Of a stretch of DNA of 64,000 bases, positions 48,764-60,619 are shown one piece after another. Position 1 is the first letter of the stretch. The number at the start of each line of letters is the position of its first letter. This DNA comes from Myrica gale (taxonomy: Eukaryota; Streptophyta; Magnoliopsida; Fagales; Myricaceae). The stretch lies in NCBI GenBank assembly GCA_963930655.1, contig OZ005600.1:16770501-16834500 (forward strand), in the 5' to 3' direction. Below the pieces are notes generated by a model. That model did not search any database. It saw only the letters and a list, made by a program, of their open reading frames with translations, and had not been told where the DNA came from. A program made the translations under genes and the position numbers.

Positions 48764-50680
48764 GGGGAAAGTACACTTTGTGTTGGCTTTTGTGCACAAT
48801 CGAGATTTTGATGATTTCAATAAACGGATCAAGTTTATAAAGTGGACATCTTCAAAGACAAAGACGACTTGATAAAATAGTCAAAGACTTGAAGAAAGAA
48901 GAACAAGAAGATGCAAAGAGCTCAAAGTGAAGATTCAAGACCTTAGGGTATAATCCTTGTAACTCTTTATTTCACATTTGATAAGGATTTGAATCACACT
49001 TGCATATCTTTCAAAACGTGCATAAACCGTTTTACCATTTGTTTGAAAGATTAAAATATTTTTAAAGCTTTCAAAACACTCCAAATATCTCAAATCTTCA
49101 TATACTTATGAGAAGTAAGTCTTTAAAATTAGGTGTTTAAAAGTAGTCAAAAACATGGTTTTAAATGAACTTTTTGTAGCGGTCGACCTCTACATGAAGT
49201 AGATGATCTTGACAGCATTCAAATTTATGACCGTTGGGCAACGGCTACTTGAACCGGTCGGCCGGTACATGAAGCAGTCGACCGGTACAACGATAAAATT
49301 GTCAAATCGACCCCTAACGGCTATAAACGGCTAGTTTTCACATGTGGCCTATAAATTCACATTCATTTCGTCTAAAATGATAACCCAACGACGACATATC
49401 ATTTCTACTACTTGAAAAATATTTTAAACCTTCCTATTCTATATTTCTCATAGCATTCACACAAAACACACTTTCATATCCTTGTCTTTGTGTGAATAAA
49501 GAGATAGAGCTTCCATTTTCATATCTACTCTATCAAGAGAGTTTTTGTTCTTCCATCTACCTATCCAATAGAGGTGTTTCCTTTAGTGAGGTTGTTTACT
49601 AAATAAAAATCTTTGAGAGTGTATATCTCAAGCTTGGTGAGGTTGTGAGTGGTGAGCCAGAAAAACCACTTAGGAGGGTTTGAGTGTTGATCCCGGGAAA
49701 ACACTTGTACGGTTCACTAGCACCCGGAAGCTAGTGTGTAAAAGCTATTGGAAGATAGTGGAAAACCTCAAGGCTCGGTGAAGGAGCTTGAGGGGTGGAT
49801 GTAGGCGGGTTTGCCGAACCACCTAAAAATCACGTGTTTGCTTTCTCTATCCCTACTCTTTACATTTAGCACTTACATACTTGTTATATCATTATACTTG
49901 TGCTAAATTAGTATTTACTTTGCAAACACGGTTTTGGGGGGTTAATATCGAAAAGTTTAGAAAACCAATTCACCCCCCTCTTGGGTTGCCTTAATCCTGA
50001 AACTAGGACTCACACTTTGCACCCCTGAACTATGGGGTCGCTGACACTTTGCACCCCCTTGTCTCGATTTCGTGACATTGAGCCCTCAAACTTCTGATTT
50101 CCGTCAATTTCCACTCCGATGTCAACTCCTCCGTTAAGACTAACGGTAACACGCGCACGTGTTGTCCACGTGAGACACTTAAAAAAATCCTTCCCGTTTT
50201 GCCCTCATTCTATCCGTTTAGAATTTAAAATCCTTCCCGTTTTGCGCCTTGCCAACCACAGCGGAACCCAGCTCGTGGCCTTCAGTCAACTCGTCGTCGA
50301 TCACCGTCACCGATCCGAACATTATCTTCTGGAGCGTGACAACAGACGGTAGCTGACCAGCGGTGACGAATGGTAAATGAAAGGAGGGTTGGTGGCTTGG
50401 TGCGATGTCGGGTGTTTCTAGAAAGCTTCCAGAGTTGCCGATAAAAAAAACATGAAAAGAGGGTAAAACGGAGGAAAAGACATGAAAGGAGGGTAAAACG
50501 GAGGAAAAACCATAAGTGACGCAGGTGGGCAAATTACCGCTAGTCTTAACGGAGGAGTTGACATCGAGGTGGCAATCGACGGAAATCAGAAGTTTGGGGG
50601 CTCAATGTCACGAAATCATGACAAAGGGGTGCAAAGCGTCAGCGACCCCATAGTTCAGGGGTGCAAAGTGCACTTTCCCC
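48764..50680. mobile_element. Non-autonomous Mutator-like element with 9-bp TSD, split by a solo LTR
   Basis: The ends GGGGAAAGTACACTTTG and CAAAGTGCACTTTCCCC are inverted. They continue into arms of about 150 bp (CCCCTGAACTATGGGGTCGC and its complement at 50640-50665). The element is flanked by TTATTTTTA at 48755-48763 and TTATTTTTA at 50681-50689. Nine-bp duplications with long inverted repeats define Mutator-like elements. Without the inserted LTR it is about 680 bp and encodes nothing recognisable. Confidence 0.85.
48781..50014 (+). mobile_element. Solo copia LTR (diverged family L) nested in the Mutator-like TIR
   Basis: It runs from TGTTGGCTTTTGTGC to GGACTCACA, flanked by CTTTG at 48776-48780 and CTTTG at 50015-50019. 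The end has the family features (GGCGGGTTTGCCGAACCACC near 49805, CACCCCCCTCTTGGG near 49970). In place of the TGTCGACA array it carries GTCGACC- and GTCGACCGG-type units at 49180-49290. Confidence 0.85.
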
Positions 50681-50689
50681 TTATTTTTA

Positions 50690-53022
50690 TCTCAATCTTG
50701 TCTCCTTTTGTCTGTTAGTTCTATGCGCAGGGTAAGGCACAAGATTTTAGAGGCGGGGTCCGACAAGCTTACACGCTTCCATTTGGCTTGGGCTTTGTCA
50801 TTGTGGGCCAATCACCCCTTTCAAGCACTCAAGTTAAAAGCAATTGAGGCCCACTTACGAAAATGGTGGATTGGAAGCATCCATTTTGGAGCCCATAACC
50901 ATTTTTACTTGCCTAAATATCCAAGTGGGTCATGAACTCTCTCAGCAGAAAAGATCTCCACCGAATGCTCTTCCACCTTCATCTATTATGTCTCTTAACT
51001 ATCCGACCCCACAAATCAGAGGAATCGCAATTCACGATGGTGAGTTCTGTCCAAATTAATAAAACCGTCCGCTGGGGACCATTTAAAATTGTTATATGTT
51101 TTTCTTCTACTCTGCATATATCGATCCAAAGTGTAAATCACTGCCCTACACCAATGCAGGAAATTAATACGTAAATGGTGTAGGGCAGTTAGGCCATTAA
51201 ACTACTAAATGCAAGTCTCATATTTAACCCCGGATAGTTGTTGTGCTGGCAAAGGTTATCTTGCAACAATTTGCCTCTCCAAAAAATTGAGTTTTTTTTG
51301 GAGAATTATATTTGTACTCTCCAATAATAAGCAAGGGTGAATAGTGGACCGGTAGGAAGCGGAATCCCGGGGACCGGGAAACCGGGTTTTCCACATTTTT
51401 AACCCTTCCCCTTTTTCTTTTCCCTTTCGACAGAATCCCTCCCCCCACAATTTTTTTCCCTCCCCGAATCCCTAACTCATGGTAGCTCTGTAAATGGTGA
51501 GAGAGCGTGCTAAGAGCGAGAAACGGAACAAAAAGGGCGAGGTTCGTCTCTTCCGCTCTCTGTTTGGGAGGAAGATGGGGAACTCGTCGAAGGACGACTC
51601 GGCCACCGGCGACAACACTTCTCCTTGTCTCCACAGTTTCCTTCTAGTCTTCAGTGTCACGAGCAAAGCAGTGTACTATCGGTAATCTGTGCTCGAGAGA
51701 AAATACAATAGAAAATGGAATCATCCACCTAAAAACCTCCTAAGAGAGTATGATTCTCAGTGAGTAACTGTTGCATTTTTCAGTTGTATATTTTGGATCT
51801 GGAAGATCTTGTGCTTGAATCTCTGTAGGTAATGCCACCCTGAGTTCCAAAGAGTAATTAGAAATGGCGACTGATACTGATCATTAACATCATCGTGATC
51901 AAAGCTACTGCGGCAAAAACTAGTCGCAGTTCGAGATGCCATCGGTGGTCGAACACCCTCGGGTACACTCTGGCATTCCTCTTTTTAATATTTCAAAGCT
52001 CGAGAAATGAATACTTGAATTCTGTAGTGTAAAACGCAATAGAAATTTATAGTAGTTTACATGGGCAACTTAATGATTCTTAAGCGCAATACTAAAATAT
52101 TTCAGAGTACAATATCGTAAGATAATACCAACAAAGTTTGTTGACTTTGCGTTGAAAGTGGTTTAGTAGTAAAGGTCTACTATCATGAAGATTAGGTCCG
52201 ATGGAATGGAGGTGTCAGGGTGTGCGTCAACCCTGTTTAGAGGATTGCCTCACTAGATTTGGTTTCTGTGAAGTTTAGCTAAGTAATTAGCAAAATGAAG
52301 TCTGGTAGAGACTGCATGAAACCTGATTGTTGCCCTAAGGACAATTGATTTTTGCATGATTTCCATCAAGGACATGTCAAATGACTTGAATATGATGTGT
52401 TTCCCATTATTTAATGTGTAGGAGCAACAAAGAGCTTGTAAGGCATTTGAGTAGCCCACCTCCTGGTTCACAAGATCTGCATTTTCCAACCATCTTTTTC
52501 ACAAAAATGGTTGGGGGCAATTCAAATCTTGCCTATTGAAACAGCACTTGTCCTCTGGAGGAATCCTTCATACAACTTGATGTGTATCATGTATACACTA
52601 GTATCATCCTTTGTATTTGGAGTGTTATTTTGGAACCACGCAAAGGAAATGTAAGTGCTTATTTCTTATATATCCATATTCTACTTTATGTGGGAAAAAG
52701 TTTATGTCAATTCGACTGAACTGCTTAAGTACATAGTTCCTTTTAAGTGATGTTCTGTCCATGAACTGAAGTTTCATATTCAGACAGAGCAGTACGTAGC
52801 TAATTTGATTAGCCTCATCCCTAGCTTCTCTATATTGCACTGTCTGATCTCAATGTCTGACTTTTACTTCTTTCTAGTTGTAGAATGTTGTAAAGTTTGC
52901 TTAAGGATACACAAAGGGATGTAATTAAAAGAACTAGTGGAAAAAATTAGTAGTATTTCTTCTTATCAGTTATGCTATGCTTAAGGGTTATAATCATTTG
53001 CTTGTTTTGTGTTGTATATCAG
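50690..53022. other. Intergenic / degraded, no supported gene
   Basis: The open frame at 51494-51685 (MVRERAKSEKRNKKGEV) lies in a GC-richer patch that resembles a 5' gene end, but I recognise no family and see no continuation. Other frames lack motifs. Confidence 0.35.
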
Positions 53023-53094
53023 CCTCCATGGGATACAGAAGTTGGCGAGAAGTTTATAATTCACTACACTTATGGATGTGATTAAAATTTGAAG
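53023..53094 (+). pseudogene. Orphan exon resembling peptidyl-serine alpha-galactosyltransferase (SERGT1-like)
   Basis: A 24-codon exon between TATATCAG and GTAGTT encodes PPWDTEVGEKFIIHYTYGCD, a stop, then NLK. From memory of the family this matches the PPWD-EVGK-FIIHYTYGCDYNMK block of the plant enzyme that galactosylates serine in extensins. The TAA sits where tyrosine is expected. No neighbouring exons of the gene were found, so I read it as a pseudogene fragment left by duplication or transposon capture. The identity comes from one short block. Confidence 0.55.
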
Positions 53095-53268
53095 GTAGTT
53101 TTCTTTTTCTCTTATTATTTATTTTGTGAATCAGCCTCTTGATATTTTTTTTCAAGTTAATGTTTCCTTAGAAAGAGGAAAGATTTGTGGATGCTTCTCT
53201 GTTTGTCAACTTCGGATAATCTGTTTCCAATTAGAGAAAAGAGTGGAAAAATATTAGATTTTAGGTTG

Positions 53269-53402
53269 GATTATTGATTTTGGATTGGATTGAATTAGTT
53301 TGGATTAGATTATTGATTTTGGATTGGATTGTATTAATTTAGATTGTATTATTGATTTTGGATTGAATTGGATTGTATTAGTTTGGATTGGATTGTATTA
53401 AT
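53269..53402. repeat. Minisatellite, TTGGATTGGATT-type
   Basis: About four imperfect units of 30-36 bp are built from ATTGATTTTGGATTGGATTG and TTAGTTTGGATT. Non-coding. Confidence 0.75.
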
Positions 53403-53459
53403 GTAGAGTTTATATTTTCTATGTGCGTAATATGTTAAAAAAATGGTTCAATATGAATG

Positions 53460-54935
53460 TAGGATTACCGGAAACCGCCACCGCTAAAACTGCCACCGCT
53501 AAGGGTCGGTTTTTGCCCTTAACGGTGTAGGTGTAGGTGTAGGTGGCATTTTTTTAAAAACCGGCATATCCGGTGTAGTTTTGGCCAAAACTGGCACCTA
53601 CACCGGGGTTGAACAGCCCTAATCCGCATTACTGTACTCTATAAACAACTGATCCAAGGTCCCTCTCACTAGACTAGTTGTTCACAACACAATTCATTTG
53701 AATAATTATAAACCAAGAAATTAGATCCATAACAACTATCTATAATCTATCTATAATTTCTACTTCACAACAAAACTCATTTGAATAGCAAATTCACAAT
53801 CTAACAATTCAATATAACAATGCAATATAACAAATTTAATAGCATATTCACAAATCATATAAACCTGAAATTCAAGAGAGAACAAATGAAAACATATCAC
53901 ATAATTCACAAATCTGAAATTCACATACAGATTCACAAATCATATAAACCTGAAATTCAAATACAGCATCAATGGTATCTAACAGACATTGACACAACCT
54001 CGAATATGCATTACAAACTAATTCAACCCTATAAAAAATTGCGTGCACAACTTGTTCAATGTGAAAATTAACCAAATTGACTGTATAGCAATAATCAGTC
54101 ACAAAATGCAAACATACGTTACCAACTTAAATTCCATACAAAAGACATTAACAGATTCACAATAACTAAATAATTAAAGGATTCACAGGTTCACAATGAA
54201 ATCACAGGTTCACAATGACATGTTCACAATTAACAGATTCACAGGTTCACAATAACTAAATAATTAACAAATATAGTTCACAATCACAACAATTCTCTAA
54301 CAGGTTCACAAAAAACACAAGTTCACAACAATTCACAAAGATCTGTTAACAATTTGAAATTGAGAGAGAGATAAAGAGAGACAGAGAGATGGCGATAGAG
54401 AGAGAGACAAAGAGAGAGAGTGGAGACAAAGACTAGAGATAGAGAGACATATAAAGATAGAGATAGAGAGAGAAAGAGAGAGAAAGAGAGAAGCAGCCCG
54501 AAAACGATTGACAAAGAGGTTGACTGTTGCACTCGCCGCCCACCGGAGCTCAAAGATGGCGAGAGAGAGAGAGAGAGAGCTGAGGGAGTGATTGTGAGGA
54601 TTGAGGAGTGAGGGGGGTCGCGAAGGAGAGGGTGGGGGAAGGGAATTAGGTTTTCTATTACCGTTGATCAAAACGGCACGTTTTGATCCATGGTATTATA
54701 ATATTATTTTTTCCAAAAAAAATCAACTAAACGACATCGTTCTATTTTCGTTTTACTATTTAGTTATTAAAAAAATAACCAGAATGGTTTTCCGCTTGAC
54801 CAGCGAAAACTTCTGCTTCCGTTTCTGATTCCGGTAAAACTCCAAATCGACCTTCAATTCTGGTTCTTGAAAGAGTCGGACCTCACCTTCCCGGAACTTC
54901 GCTGGTAGCCGGACGGGACCGGACTTACACCCCTA
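53460..54935. repeat. Degenerate transposon-like region with simple repeats
   Basis: 53470-53640 has inverted GC-rich phrases (ACCGCCACCGCTAA, GGTGTAGGTGTAGG, CACCTACACCGG). 53860-54350 repeats AAATTCACA and CACAGGTTCACAAT many times. 54355-54590 is an interrupted GA microsatellite. 54890-54930 ends with GGACCGGACTTACACCCCTA. The ends resemble hAT-type termini, but I could not pair them or find an 8-bp TSD. Confidence 0.4.
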
Positions 54936-54945
54936 ATAATAAGGT

Positions 54946-55080
54946 CTTGACACTTTGTTCCTTAAACTTTTATTTTGTCACATTGGGAGCCTTGACATTT
55001 TATACTCTAATCTATTATTTTGTCACATTGAGAGTTCTGATGCTTTATACTTCAAACTATTATTTTTATCACATGGTACT
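54946..55080. repeat. Tandem repeat of about 63 bp
   Basis: Two to three diverged units share TTTATACTYYAAACTATTATTT and TTGTCACATTGRGAG. They resemble the TIR wording of the Mutator-like element at 48764-50680 (ACACTTTG, CACATTGAG), so they may be a remnant of such an element. Confidence 0.5.
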
Positions 55081-55327
55081 CACCTATTATTGATTTTTAA
55101 ACACTTTGCATCTTCCTTAATTTTTTCGTCAATTACAAACAAAGAATAATTTTTCAGAATTTACAATTTTATCCTTATAAAATTATCATCTTAAAAAAAA
55201 TATCAAAACAAAATGATCATTTCATGCTCGAGAAAATCGTTTTCCATTCAAATTGACAAGAAAATTTAATGAAGAGTGGAAAGCAACTACAAAATTAATA
55301 ATTGAATGGAATGTGGTAAAAATAATA

Positions 55328-56219
55328 GGGTTAATGACTTTTTTCGTCCTTAGGTTTTGACCCCTTTACCAATTTCGTCCTTGGGTTTTCTCATTTATCA
55401 CAGGTACTCCTTGGGTTTCATGGTTTTGTCAAAAAGGTCATTCTGTTCTCTTCCGTCAACGAATTGCCCAGTCGACTAACAGCCCACACGTCATCACCAA
55501 TTAGCCAGTGACACGTGTCCTTTTTAAATGTCACGTCACTTTTTTTGCCACATCAGAAAAAACAAAAATTTAAAAAAAATCGTCAAACTTAAAAAAAAAA
55601 AAAAAAAAAAACCCTCCCTGGAAGTGGTGACCGGAGCCACCAGCCTCCCTTTGCTGGGTCGCTCCCGGCCACCCCTTCTTTAGGAGAGGCCGGTGGCTCG
55701 ATGAGCCACCGCTCGTGATCTGGGCTCCCCCCCCCCCCCCCCGCGATGGGGATCATCGCGGAGCCACCCCTCGCCCTCCCCCGGCCTCCCCGTGATGATC
55801 CCCATCGCGGGGGGGAGCCCAGTCGGCCTCCCCGCGAGGGGGCTCCCCCCACGAGCTGTGGCTCGATGAGCCACCGGCCTCCCCTAAAGAAGGGGTGGCC
55901 GGGAGCCACCCAGCAAAGGGAGGCTGGTGGCTCCGGTCACCCCTTCTAGGGAGGGCTTTTTTTATGTTTGACGAAATTTTTTTTTTAATTTTTGTTTTTC
56001 CTGATGTGACAAAAAAAGTGACGTGGCATTTAAAAAAGACACGTGTCACTGGCTGATTGGTGATGACGTGTAGGCCGTTAGTTGACTGGGCAATTCGTTG
56101 ACGGAAGGTCCATTTTGACAAAACCATGAAACCCAAGGACTACATGTGATAAATGAGAAAACCCAAGGACGAAATTGGTAAAGGGGTCAAAACCTAAGGA
56201 CGAAAAAAGTCATTAACCC
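55328..56219. mobile_element. 892-bp foldback Mutator-like element with perfect 9-bp TSD
   Basis: The ends GGGTTAATGACTTTTTTCGT and ACGAAAAAAGTCATTAACCC are exact inverse complements, flanked by AAAATAATA at 55319-55327 and 56220-56228. The inverted arms extend nearly to the centre: outer arms of about 290 bp, then GC-rich inner arms (CCTCCCTTTGCTGGGT at 55640 against ACCCAGCAAAGGGAGG at 55908). The loop near 55770 is only about 30 bp. A run of 16 C lies at 55727-55742. No real protein is encoded, and overlapping open frames are products of the palindrome. Confidence 0.9.
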
Positions 56220-56228
56220 AAAATAATA

Positions 56229-57972
56229 ATTTGAAATATAACCGTGCCAAAACACTTTGCCTGTAAATTTATTTATTTATTTTAATTCTGATCCATTCAT
56301 TTAAAAGTAGCAATGGGGGTTGAAAGACTAGTATGAACTACATATTGCTAGAGGGATATCGTAAAGAGAGATTGCCCCCAAACTTTTCGTTTCTAGCAGT
56401 CCATTCAGCCAATAAAGGTGACTATCGTGCTCCAAATGGGATCCAGTGCCATTGATACTCGGGCTGATTCTAGAAAACATTTGTTATCACTTTGTAAGAA
56501 GATTGTGTGCTTTTTTTGGGGAACTGCGAGAAGAGAGTGAAGAGAAGGAGATGGAATTGGTGCAGAACCTTGCGAGTTGCGAGAATGAGTCACATCAATC
56601 CCCAACTAATCTAATGATGAATATGGGTTAGAAATCAATTAAAGCTTGATAGAAACTAATTGCTACCGCCACCCATTTACCTAATCCGGAAGAAAATGTA
56701 GAACTTTAACCATTAGCTTACCTTACAGCAGCTTCCTGAAATAGTACATGAACAATGAAGAAGCTGTGCCTATATACCAAGCCTTTGAAACACAGCTCAG
56801 TACAGTTTTTTTTTTCTTTTTTTTCTAAGCGGGCTACTCCTAACATTGTTCCTCGACATTCTACTGGAAAGTGCTAATTAAACGCAATGTGTACAGGATG
56901 CATTGTCCAGTAGTACTGCCAAACTTGTTGGGAAGTATTGTAGAATTGAGTCATACAAGCAGGAAAAACAGTTCTAAGGAATACGCAGAATCAAAGTAAA
57001 TGATCCTCGCTATATATAACTCCTTAATAAAAGTTGAAAACTGACTTAAAGCTGTTCCGTCATAAGTACCATCCACCAAAAATGGGAATTTAGAGGCAGG
57101 GCTTCACCTAAACGCTCTGGTAGGTGCTGCTGCTTCTGCACTTGCCATATTAATTAAGTTGTCAAAGTTCCCAGTGAAATGTATTGAAAAAGCTATCTTG
57201 TTCACGTTTTAGGCACCCATAACTGTCCTAATTAAGTTGAAGGCCAGAGTACACATAACCCTTGATTTCGAACAGTATCACGGATTTGTAGGAGAAAGAC
57301 TCTTGGCATGATATACTGGAAACCTGTTTGAACGGAACCCATCTAATCTCGTACACACACGCATATATATATATATATATAATATTACATTGTGCAAAAG
57401 AGAAGCACCATTCGAATGGTAGGTCAGCTCTAGCAGATTCTCATGTATTTGAAACACTCTTCCAATGTCAGAAACGAGAAATCTAGTGACGTACGGCTGA
57501 GGTTTTTTTAAGATAATGAGAGAAATTCGTAAAGACACCAATTCACGTTTTCGGGCTCAGACAAACATAGCTTAGTATCCCTACAAGTTAGGTTTAACAT
57601 AACGGCAAATTTTGAAGAGACTAATCAGCTCCTTATTTAAGTCACGAGTTTTTTTGCACAAATCGGTGGTTTAAACTATTGGGTCCTCATGTGCACCTCC
57701 TAATATGTTATAGATATCAAAATAAAGATTTTTCCTGGCTAGATGGCTAACTTAATAAAGTTGGAAAAAAAAAAAGAGGTTCAGTCGAACTATTATATAG
57801 CAACGGAAATCACCTGGAAAAAAAATTGAGAACCACTGTTTGCCACATAAGATGGCAAAGGGTACACTGATCATTTAAATAACAGTAGGAGTAGGTTGAT
57901 TATTGTCGCCCCAGAGATCAGTTTGAACAAACCGCAACACTCTTGTACTGAAAAGAAGACAATTGTACAGGC
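56229..57972. other. Intergenic, upstream of the second TBL gene
   Basis: No gene supported. A TA microsatellite lies at about 57363-57382. Open frames have no recognised motif. Confidence 0.45.
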
Positions 57973-59858
57973 ATGGAGGTCAATTCCACCATAAACAAAA
58001 AATGGATGTTCTGCATTTTTACAAGCTTCGTAGGCTGCAAGATCCTTTCTTTCCTTCTGAGTCAGGGCACATACAGAGTAAACCTTTCACCTCCTCGAAA
58101 CATTGCCGTACCACTGGCGTTTTCTAATGACTCGAATCAGCATCCAGCAGCTAACGTGCAGTTCTTGCAAACATCAAACACCACGGACCATGGAAACGAG
58201 ATAGACGAGGAAGAAGATAACTGCAATATCTTTGATGGAAAATGGGTTTATGATCCCACGGCAAGTCCTCTGTACAGTGTCTCACGGTGTCCATTTCTTA
58301 GTGATCAGGTTAGTTGCCAAAGGAATGGAAGGCCGGAGTTCGAGTACGAAAAATGGAGCTGGGAAGCTAAAGGGTGTGAGACTCCGAGGTAAGTTGTAAA
58401 ATTACAAACTTGAAACTCTCACTTGATGTTTCCAAACTTCGATTCCCGTATGTTCAGCCATTTTGGTTTTAAGCTTTAATGGTACAGACATGTTAGAGAG
58501 ACTTAGAGGGAAGAGAGTAACTATTGTTGGGGACTCCCTCAACAGAAACCAGTGGGAATCTCTTGCTTGCCTTCTCTACTCTGCTATTCCTGCTTCACAA
58601 GCTCACATCGACGTGAAAAATGGCGTGTACAAGGTCTTCAGAGCAAAGGTAAGTGAGAACAGTTGCGTATGTATTTCAGCCGCACCACTATAACAGCCAT
58701 AGGCCTTGACAAGACAAATATTCTTGCTATAACAGGAGTATAATTGTACTCTGGAGTTCTACTGGAGCCCTTTCTAGTGCAATTGGAAGAAAACCCAGAA
58801 AATGGTAGTAAAATCCTAGGACTAGAGACACTTTCTGCGTCGGCGTGGAAATGTCGTGGCGCTGACATTATGGTATTCAACACAGGTCACTGGTGGATTC
58901 ACCAAGGGAAGAATAAGGCGTAAGCTTTCTTATCGTTTGTGAATTGTTTCAACGTAAAATAAGAAAGAATAAATAATAATATATTCAGCTATATATAAAA
59001 ATATTTTCAAGAAAGTTATATGTTTTTCGATGTCTTGTTAATATCTTAAAAATGGGATACAAACATTTTTTTGGTGTTTGATTTGTTTTGTGGTTATTGA
59101 TTTGGAGTTTGGTCTGGCTTCTTCTAGTTTTATTCAGATTATACTGTTGTGTGAATAAAATAAAAAAAGGGCTGAAAATTACTTACGTCATCTAAAAGGA
59201 AGTGGGCTATTTTTATGTTTGAGAGGCACTTTAGATTTTTCTTTAACCTGAATTTCACAACCTTTCCAAACAGAAAATTAATTAGAAGAATAGTTTGCTG
59301 GAAAAAAAAAATTCATGCCAAACAAACAGTAAACATGAGAGAAATTTGTAGGTTGGACTTGTTTCAGTATGATGGAAAACTGTTGGAGAAGATGGAGAAA
59401 GAATCGGCGTTTGGGATGGCCATGAAGACCTGGGCTCGTTGGATTGATCAAAATGTAGACCGGAGCAGTACGAAGGTCTTTTTTCGTAGCATATCACCAG
59501 AACACAAAGGGAAGCAGTGGTGCTATAATCAAACCAAGCTCAGCGTGGATGAGTGCAATCAGGCAACTTATCCCAATTCAATGGTAGAAGTTGTTGAAAG
59601 AACAATTGGAGCCATGAGTACACCGGTGAGGTACTTGAACATCACAAAGCTATCTCAGTACCGAAGAGACGCGCATGATCGCATCCAACAGTTTACACAG
59701 CAAAGCAAGGGAAGCTGCTGACACGAATACAACAAAGACAACCAAAGTCTTATGCCGATTGCAGCCACTGGTGTTTGCCCGGAGTGCCCGATACATGGAA
59801 CAGGCTATTGTACTCATCTATGGTCTTGGACAGCTCCAGAGACGCTTCTAGTTCTTAA
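57973..59858 (+). pseudogene. Trichome birefringence-like gene with two frameshifts
   Basis: Exon 1 (57973-58388) encodes a membrane anchor (WMFCIFTSFVGCKILSFLL), an acidic stem and the TBL domain (CNIFDGKWVYD, GRPEFEYEKW). Exon 2 (58474-58648) has the GDS block ([13 protein letters not shown]). Exon 3 (58736-58919) begins EYNCTLEFYWSP, then hits TAG; one missing base in the CCN codon near 58768 separates it from LVQLEENPEN and VFNTGHWWIHQGK. Exon 4 (59352-59858) carries KTWARWIDQNVD and LSQYRRDAH. An extra 8 bp at about 59671-59685 then throws off the frame, and the DxxH block ([17 protein letters not shown]) lies in another frame, ending TAA at 59858. Exon 4 fuses the last two exons seen in the other TBL gene. 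Two independent breaks suggest a recent pseudogene of a Golgi wall O-acetyltransferase. Confidence 0.88.
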
Positions 59859-60619
59859 CATCAGGCTGGATCGATCTTTTAACTGGCAGCTGTGTTTAGA
59901 TGGGTTTCCTTCACAGAACCATCGATACTTCGAATTAATGGAATACTTCGCAATTTCTCGTAAAGTGACCAAATTGTACAGCTTTGCAGCAGTGCGACCA
60001 ATCGAATTGTGCAGTTTCGGATAGCTCACCCAACAAAACCCACTGATCAAACTAGTTCACTAAATGCTTAAACAACTACTAACCAGTATGGAACTGAATA
60101 TTTGTGGATCACACGAGCCAGTAAAACTATATGATCCAATCTATTCAACAGCCTTTGATGCCACCAAACAAGTTTACTAATTTGCTTTGTTTTGGTGACA
60201 TACCTGTTTACTAGAATTCCAGTGCCTATCTGTACCCATTATGCACATATGCCAAGGGTCATGATATAATCCAGTTTGTTTAATCAATTTGATATCTGGC
60301 TTTAGCCTAGAACAGAAACTAGTACCGAATCGGAATTCTAATATTTTGCATCGCATTTGTAAGTGAAAAGTCCTGAATTTAACCCTACAAACGGGGGGCT
60401 TAGTAGTTGTAGATAATTTATTAGGCTCATCAATAGATAGCGTAGTTTTTTTCCCTTCATTTTGTTTGATTTACGTGGTTCAGAAAATTTCTATAGGAGG
60501 TGGAATTTTGGCAGCCATTGTCAATGTGCAGCACAGCACCTTCGTCCACTTCGCTACAATGGGGGGTTGCATAAGCACTGCAGTTGCCTAGTTATTTACA
60601 CAAAGCAGCATGAGGGTAC
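59859..60619. other. Intergenic between convergent genes
   Basis: Likely 3' untranslated sequence of the TBL pseudogene and of the minus-strand gene ending at 60620. Nothing else was recognised. Confidence 0.45.

Noticed and set aside
54323..54671. Serine/leucine-repeat ORFs on the minus strand
   Set aside because: Direct products of the GA microsatellite.
55589..56136. Glycine-rich and proline-rich ORFs in the GC-rich patch
   Set aside because: They arise from the inner arms of the foldback element on both strands and have no start context or homology.
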